This document shows, in pieces, positions 7,240-10,175 of a stretch of 10,175 nucleotides of DNA. The DNA lies in the NCBI GenBank assembly GCA_026770615.1, contig MU631406.1, forward strand, positions 161,915 to 172,089, written 5' to 3'. The notes under the pieces were generated by a model. That model was not told the origin of the DNA, did not search any database, and saw only the letters and a list, made by a program, of their open reading frames with translations. The stretch is from Pavlovales sp. CCMP2436. Taxonomy: Eukaryota; Haptophyta; Pavlovophyceae; Pavlovales. The translations under genes were made by a program, and so were the position numbers. Each line of letters opens with the position of its first letter. The stretch's first letter is position 1.

Positions 7240-7412
7240 CCAGGACTAATGTCTGTCGTCGACCAAGTCAGAGTGTGAACATTACCTGTTGAACCATGCT
7301 GAGCCGCTAATAATAATGTATTTATTACGAGCCAGGACTGTTGTCTGGCGTCGATCATGCCTGTGAGTGAACACCTCCTGCTGAGCGCTGCTGAGCCGCT
7401 TATAATTTAATG
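7240..7412 (+). repeat. Diverged tandem repeat, period about 92 bp
   Basis: Copy 1 (7240-7318) and copy 2 (7332-7412) share CCAGGACT--TGTCTG-CGTCGA at the start, GTGAACA--CCTG in the middle and GCTGAGCCGCT-ATAAT at the end. More diverged relatives follow at about 7418-7480 and 7494-7550 (GGGATT...GCTGGCG...GAGCGCT). Copies are old, with substitutions and small indels. Confidence 0.65.
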
Positions 7413-7661
7413 AAGAGGGATTATGGCTGGCGGTGTTTCAAGTTCAAGTCAAGCTGATCTTCGGAATGAGCGCTTAAATATATTGACTGATAGGGATTCA
7501 AGCTGGCGTCTGACTGTTCTGAATGTTTTGCTGGTCTGAGCGCTGCGTCGCCCATTGCCTGCTGCGTGCCTTAGTCGGCTGCGCTGGCTTGGGCGCCACC
7601 GCGCGTGCCGATGGATCTCCGGTAGTGTGCCCGGGCAAGGGCGTTTAGGGAGAATATATTA
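7413..7661. other. Non-coding, decayed repeat units
   Basis: Probable diverged copies of the preceding 92-bp repeat, plus the second copy of repeat B at 7540-7560. No gene is visible. Confidence 0.45.
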
Positions 7662-7753
7662 TAACTTATTCCGCTCGAGTCTTCTCATCGTCGTCAGCTC
7701 CTAACGACGTCACTTTTGCAAGTGATTCCGCCTTTCCAGCAGGTCTTTAGCTG
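7662..7753. repeat. Flanking repeat C, copy 1, with hairpin
   Basis: About 92 bp matching 9608-9703 in the same orientation. Shared blocks are TTATTCCGC, CTCATC-TCGTC, TAACGACGTCACT, TTGC, AGTGA-TCCGCCTT and GCAGGT. It contains the hairpin CACTT-TTGC-AAGTG at 7711-7724, extended by a T-A pair. The two copies bracket all the exon-like blocks of 7814-9434. Confidence 0.82.
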
Positions 7754-7813
7754 CGCCTCAGCTGCATGACCACCACTGAAAAAAATGACTATGACCTACT
7801 CCTACCCAAGCAC

Positions 7814-7909
7814 CTCGTACACGTGGATACACGCGAAGGCCTCGTTCTGCTCTGCCAGCGCCTCGGAGTGGAAGGCGGACTGCGCCACGCTCGCCTCCTC
7901 CAGCGAGGG
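7814..7909 (-). CDS. Exon of an unidentified spliced gene, 32 codons
   Basis: A GC-rich 96-nt block between TTTCGCAG and GAG|GTGCTT on the minus strand, preceded in transcription by an AT-rich TTATTATTG tract. Phase is 0 at both ends. The peptide begins PSLEEASVAQSAFHSEALAE and ends CIHVYE, acidic and probably helical. It is the most 3' good exon I see; a TTTTTTTCAG acceptor at about 7779-7788 may start a further exon. No family is recognised. Confidence 0.45.
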
Positions 7910-8047
7910 CTGCGAAAGTAGCAATAATAATAATAATAGTAATAAGAAGGAGAATAATAGTCATACTAGTTTTAAAATCATAGTTCACTGTTAATACTAG
8001 TAATAAAGGCGTCAAACTAACTAACTAAGTAACTAATAAAGGCGTAC

Positions 8048-8062
8048 CTGCGACGGGTGGGG
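8048..8062 (-). other. Microexon candidate, 15 nt (PHPSQ)
   Basis: CCCCACCCGTCGCAG lies between TTTGCAG and GTACGCC. Phase is 0 on both sides, matching the exon before and the exon after. Confidence 0.4.
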
Positions 8063-8207
8063 CTGCAAAGGTAAGCCCTTATTATTACTATTAGTATGGT
8101 TACTACTACTATTATTACTACTACTATTACTACTAATAATATTATTAAGTAAATTTGCTCTTTTCTGCTTACTATTATAACGATTATTATGACAATTATT
8201 GTCATAC

Positions 8208-8222
8208 CTGCGAGGGGTGGGC
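8208..8222 (-). other. Microexon candidate, 15 nt (AHPSQ)
   Basis: GCCCACCCCTCGCAG lies between TTCGCAG and GTATGAC. Phase is 0 on both sides. Confidence 0.4.
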
Positions 8223-8296
8223 CTGCGAAGATAAAGTAAGATTACTGGTAAAGAAAAGAAAAGAAAGCAAGAAAAACAAAAAGAAAAAAGGCGTAC

Positions 8297-8311
8297 CTAC
8301 GAAGGGTAGGA
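8297..8311 (-). other. Microexon candidate, 15 nt, ending in a stop codon (SYPS-stop)
   Basis: TCCTACCCTTCGTAG lies between TTCGCAG and GTACGCC. One base change (CAG to TAG) relative to its sisters puts an in-frame stop as the last codon, so inclusion would truncate the product. Confidence 0.4.
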
Positions 8312-8338
8312 CTGCGAATATAAAGTAAGATTACTTGT

Positions 8339-8358
8339 AAAAAAAAAAAAAAAAAAAA
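8339..8358 (+). repeat. Poly(A) tract
   Basis: An A run of about 20, broken by nothing, just before GGCGTACC. On the minus strand it is a T-run directly after a possible GTACGCC splice donor. Confidence 0.85.
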
Positions 8359-8445
8359 GGCGTACCAGCTACACACTGGATTCTCCTGACTGATGCTGCC
8401 TGTCTTCCCATCAAGTAAGTCGTAGTATTTTTTAAGAAGACATAC

Positions 8446-8510
8446 CTGCGAGGGGTAGGGCTGCGCGACAGGCACTTCGCGCACCCATTGGCTCAGGTCA
8501 AGCTCCGAGC
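8446..8510 (-). CDS. Exon of the same unidentified gene, 65 nt; parent of the 15-nt microexons
   Basis: On the minus strand it lies between ATGCCAG and CAG|GTATGT. It needs one base from the previous exon, then reads SELDLSQWVREVPVAQPYPS with a final Q, ending in phase 0. The last 15 nt (8460-8446) follow an exonic GCGCAG and encode PYPSQ. These are the features repeated in the microexon array, so an internal cryptic acceptor probably made the duplicates splice-competent. The family is not recognised. Confidence 0.45.
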
Positions 8511-8591
8511 CTGGCATTATAAAGTCGTCATGAGTATGAGTATGGATGATTGTAACGACATTCAAAATTAAATAGCAACGAGCATAACTAA

Positions 8592-8630
8592 CCCCATATG
8601 AAGTACTGAGGTCCAGCTCCAATTCTGACG
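8592..8630 (-). repeat. Partial duplicate of the start of the 65-nt exon
   Basis: The minus strand reads TTGGAGCTGGACCTCAGT...ATGGG, resembling TCGGAGCTTGACCTGAGC...ATGGG at the start of the 8510-8446 exon. The peptides are ELELDLS and SELDLS. It lies within the preceding intron, as expected for another decayed duplication. Confidence 0.45.
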
Positions 8631-8697
8631 GCTTCAATAGTTCATTAATTCAATATTAATAAGGATTTTATAACATTACAATATAATATATATATAT

Positions 8698-8932
8698 GGC
8701 CAGTGTGGGGTATATATATGCATATATATATATATGTGTGTGTGTGTATGTGTGTGTATGTGTGTGTATAGAATCCCTCTACATTAATATATGTGTGTGT
8801 GTGTGTGTGCCTGATAAGGATATGACTCACGTGCAGAAGCGAGTGAGACGGCTGCTCTTAAAAAATCTCTTAAAAAAATAAAAAAAATAAGGGGGGGAGG
8901 AGATGACTTACCCGTACGAGCAAGTGAGACAC
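8698..8932 (+). repeat. Tandem duplication, copy 1 (235 bp)
   Basis: Starts GGCCAGTGTGGGG, then a TA/TG microsatellite, a second TG run, the 21-nt microexon block, A-rich DNA, GGGGGGGAGG, and the GTAAGT donor block (read on the minus strand at 8911-8906). It is nearly identical to the adjacent copy 8933-9157. The main difference is an extra ten bases in the TG run. Confidence 0.92.
8831..8851 (-). other. Microexon candidate, 21 nt, copy 1
   Basis: On the minus strand CCGTCTCACTCGCTTCTGCA plus C lies between AAGAGCAG and GTGAGTCAT. In the phase set by the 9203-9137 exon it encodes seven residues (AVSLASA with shared junction bases), close to CVSLARA at that exon's end. Phase 1 is kept on both sides. 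Confidence 0.4.
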
Positions 8933-9157
8933 GGCCAGTGTGGGGTATATATATGCATATATATATATATGTGTGTGTGTGTATGTGTGTGTATAGAATC
9001 CCTCTACATTAATATATATGTGTGTGTGTGTGTGCCTGATAAGGATATGACTCACGTGCAGAAGCGAGTGAGACGGCTGCTCTTAAAAAAGCTCTTAAAA
9101 AAATAAAAAAAATAAAGGGGGGAGGAGATGACTTACCCGCACGAGCAAGTGAGACAC
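8933..9157 (+). repeat. Tandem duplication, copy 2 (225 bp)
   Basis: Second copy, ending GAGCAAGTGAGACAC at 9157. A few single-base differences from copy 1 are visible (for example TCTCTT versus GCTCTT near 9091). High identity indicates a recent event compared with the other repeats in the window. Confidence 0.92.
9056..9076 (-). other. Microexon candidate, 21 nt, copy 2
   Basis: Identical in sequence and splice sites to the block at 8851-8831; it lies in the second copy of the 225-235 bp duplication. Confidence 0.4.
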
Positions 9158-9203
9158 AGAGTGCCGGCACGGTGATGAGCCGCTGCCCCTTCTTCGAGAG
9201 CAG
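9137..9203 (-). CDS. Exon of the unidentified gene, 67 nt; parent of the 21-nt microexons
   Basis: On the minus strand it follows GCGCCAG and ends GCGG|GTAAGT, a consensus 5' splice site. It reads LLSKKGQRLITVPALCVSLA then RA and one extra base. Ending in phase 1, it fits the exon at 8510-8446, which starts needing one base (the junction would give GGC, Gly). A start at ATG 9212 is an alternative, with TAG just before it as another possible acceptor. No family is recognised. Confidence 0.42.
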
Positions 9204-9370
9204 CTGGCGCATCTATTTTTTTCAAAAAATGATTGGTAATGATCACATTCATGTAGAATAGAAATAAATGTATGAGATGGTGATCATCAAAAATAATCGA
9301 GGATTCTGTGTATAGTGTTAATCTTATGATGAGACGCGGCGATATGCTCCCCTGCCGCAGCAAGCATAGC

Positions 9371-9393
9371 AAAAAAAAAAAAAAAAAAAAAAA
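9371..9393 (+). repeat. Poly(A) tract, about 23 A
   Basis: An uninterrupted A run. On the minus strand it is a T-rich tract ahead of CTTGCTGCGGCAG, a plausible 3' splice site. Confidence 0.9.
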
Positions 9394-9407
9394 TAAGCGT
9401 GGCAAAC

Positions 9408-9434
9408 CTGGGCGCAGCACCGCTACCTGCTGCC
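9408..9434 (-). other. Possible 27-nt exon
   Basis: On the minus strand it lies between ACCTCAG and CCCAG|GTTTGCC and reads (G)QQVAVLRP(G), phase 1 on both sides. This phase does not join directly to the 9203-9137 exon in its preferred frame, so membership of the same gene is uncertain. Confidence 0.25.
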
Positions 9435-9607
9435 CTGAGGTATTTTCATCAATTCGGTTTTTTGGGGTCAAGTGAACTATTTGGGTCATATATTAGACGA
9501 AAGCCCAGCTTTTCTTGACCACAATAAACACATTTGTCCCCAAAAGCCGAATAGACGAAAACTCCCCAGGTGACATCCCTGCTGCTGACTGCCCATGCTG
9601 ACTTTTG

Positions 9608-9703
9608 TAATTTATTCCGCGCGTTCGACCTCTCATCATCGTCGGTTCATAACGACGTCACTCTTGCGAGTGAATCCGCCTTGCCCGCAGGTACCTTCAG
9701 CTG
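9608..9703. repeat. Flanking repeat C, copy 2, with hairpin
   Basis: Direct copy of 7662-7753, about 1.9 kb away. The hairpin here is CACTC-TTGC-GAGTG (9659-9672), with the same T-A extension. Compared with copy 1 one base pair has changed from T-A to C-G on both sides of the stem. Confidence 0.82.
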
Positions 9704-9739
9704 ACAGCGAGGTGATTGCACATATTTAATGCTGATCAG

Positions 9740-9993
9740 AATGAGGAGAAGAAGAAGAACAACAATAATTATAACAACTACAGCTCTGTTGTTGTTGTTA
9801 TTACTACTACTATAATTACTATTCCTACTACTACCACTACTGCTACTTCTACTACTGCTACTACTACTACTACTATTACTACTACTACTACTACTACTAC
9901 TACTACCACTGCTACTCCTACTATGCCTACTTCTTCTTCTACTACTGCTACTACTACTTCTTCTACTGCTACTACTGCTTTTTTTTTTTTTTA
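9740..9993 (+). repeat. TAC/TTC/AAC trinucleotide microsatellite with a poly(T) run
   Basis: GAAGAAGAA and AACAACAAT lead into GTTGTTGTTGTT, then a long imperfect TAC array with TGC, TTC and TCC variants, and a T run at about 9979-9992. The plus-strand frame is open (Thr-rich) only because the array lacks stops in that frame, so no gene is called. Confidence 0.9.
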
Positions 9994-10020
9994 CTGCTAC
10001 TTCGACCTGCGTCTGGTTAT

Positions 10021-10175
10021 AAGAATAACACGAATAAGAAGAATTCCAACACTGACCAGAATGGGTAAATAAATAAAGATAAAAAAATCAGAATAACACG
10101 AATTAGAAGAAAAACAACACTGACCAGGATGGAAAATAAATAAAGAAACATAATAAAACGAATTAGAAGAGTAAC
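10021..10175 (+). repeat. Tandem repeat of about 60-70 bp, two full copies and a partial third
   Basis: The unit runs AGAATAACACGAAT-AGAAGAA, then CAACACTGACCAG-ATGG, then AAATAAATAAAGA. Copies begin at about 10022, 10090 and 10151; the last is cut by the window end. Confidence 0.85.

Larger units (their letters stand above)
8044..8320 (-). repeat. Tandem array of intron plus 15-nt microexon units
   Basis: Three copies of a unit read on the minus strand as YGCAG, a 15-nt block, then GTACG or GTATG. The blocks are 8311-8297, 8222-8208 and 8062-8048, each exactly five codons. Copies 2 and 3 also share about 27 nt of neighbouring intron (TAAAGTAAGATTACT), so intron and block were duplicated together. 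Purine-rich and AAT/TAC microsatellites fill the gaps. The parent appears to be the 3' end of the exon at 8510-8446. Confidence 0.7.

Noticed and set aside
7086..7358. 90-codon minus-strand ORF
   Set aside because: It begins inside a diverged tandem repeat and shows no domain or codon bias.
8044..8470. CRISPR-like array (short repeats with spacers)
   Set aside because: Only four copies, irregular spacing of about 70-160 bp, spacers are microsatellites and partly shared between units, and the repeats match the end of an exon with splice sites. The setting is eukaryotic.
8645..9106. Several 60-70 codon ORFs rich in Tyr, Ile, Val, Cys, His and Thr
   Set aside because: They are translations of the TA and TG microsatellites in the 225-235 bp duplication.
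7662..9703. LTR retrotransposon with short LTRs
   Set aside because: The 92-96 bp flanking repeats lack TG...CA ends, no primer-binding site or polypurine tract is evident, and there are no gag/pol motifs inside.
9716..10072. 118-codon Thr-rich ORF
   Set aside because: An open frame produced by the TAC-type trinucleotide array; no protein evidence.
1..10175. tRNA and rRNA genes
   Set aside because: No cloverleaf with a GGTTCGAATCC-type T arm and no conserved rRNA blocks were seen on either strand by eye; a tRNAscan run would settle it.

Overview
The window looks like nuclear DNA of a unicellular eukaryote. GC-rich, exon-like blocks carry GT...AG introns and sit in AT-rich DNA full of microsatellites, foldbacks and diverged repeats. 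There are no bacterial operons or ribosome-binding sites. A green alga or similar protist fits this texture, but that is inference from composition only and I cannot name the lineage.

Region 1 (59-2126, minus strand) is the one confidently identified gene: a four-exon PfkB-family sugar kinase, closest to ribokinase. All three introns (72, 255 and 202 nt) join in frame and give 513 residues within the window. It has a membrane-like N-terminus, a low-complexity insertion of roughly 70 residues, and altered nucleotide-binding motifs. Region 2 (2309-2506, plus strand) is an orphan exon of exactly 66 codons, divergent from the kinase.

Region 3 (2650-5340) is repeat and mobile-element debris. It holds a foldback with 62-nt arms (2688-2749 and 2907-2968), an uncharacterised ORF block, and a minus-strand ORF (4211-4678) with a GIY-YIG nuclease-like core. 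It also holds a second inverted repeat with 111-nt arms, both openly translatable. Region 4 (5340-7660) has no convincing gene. It contains short tandem repeats, dispersed direct and inverted repeats, and a diverged tandem repeat of about 92 bp.

Region 5 (7662-9703) is the most unusual part. On the minus strand, small exon-like blocks with good splice sites suggest one unidentified spliced gene. In two of its introns the 3' end of the preceding exon, with its 5' splice site, has been tandemly duplicated. The copies are apparent microexons of 15 nt (three) and 21 nt (two), all phase-preserving; one 15-nt copy carries an in-frame stop. The region is bracketed by two directly repeated copies of about 92-96 bp, each with a small hairpin whose one changed base pair is compensated. 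Region 6 (9740-10175) is a TAC-type microsatellite followed by a tandem repeat of about 60-70 bp.

Nothing links the kinase to the other blocks functionally. The shared theme is duplication and expansion of non-coding DNA, in places making new splice-competent units.
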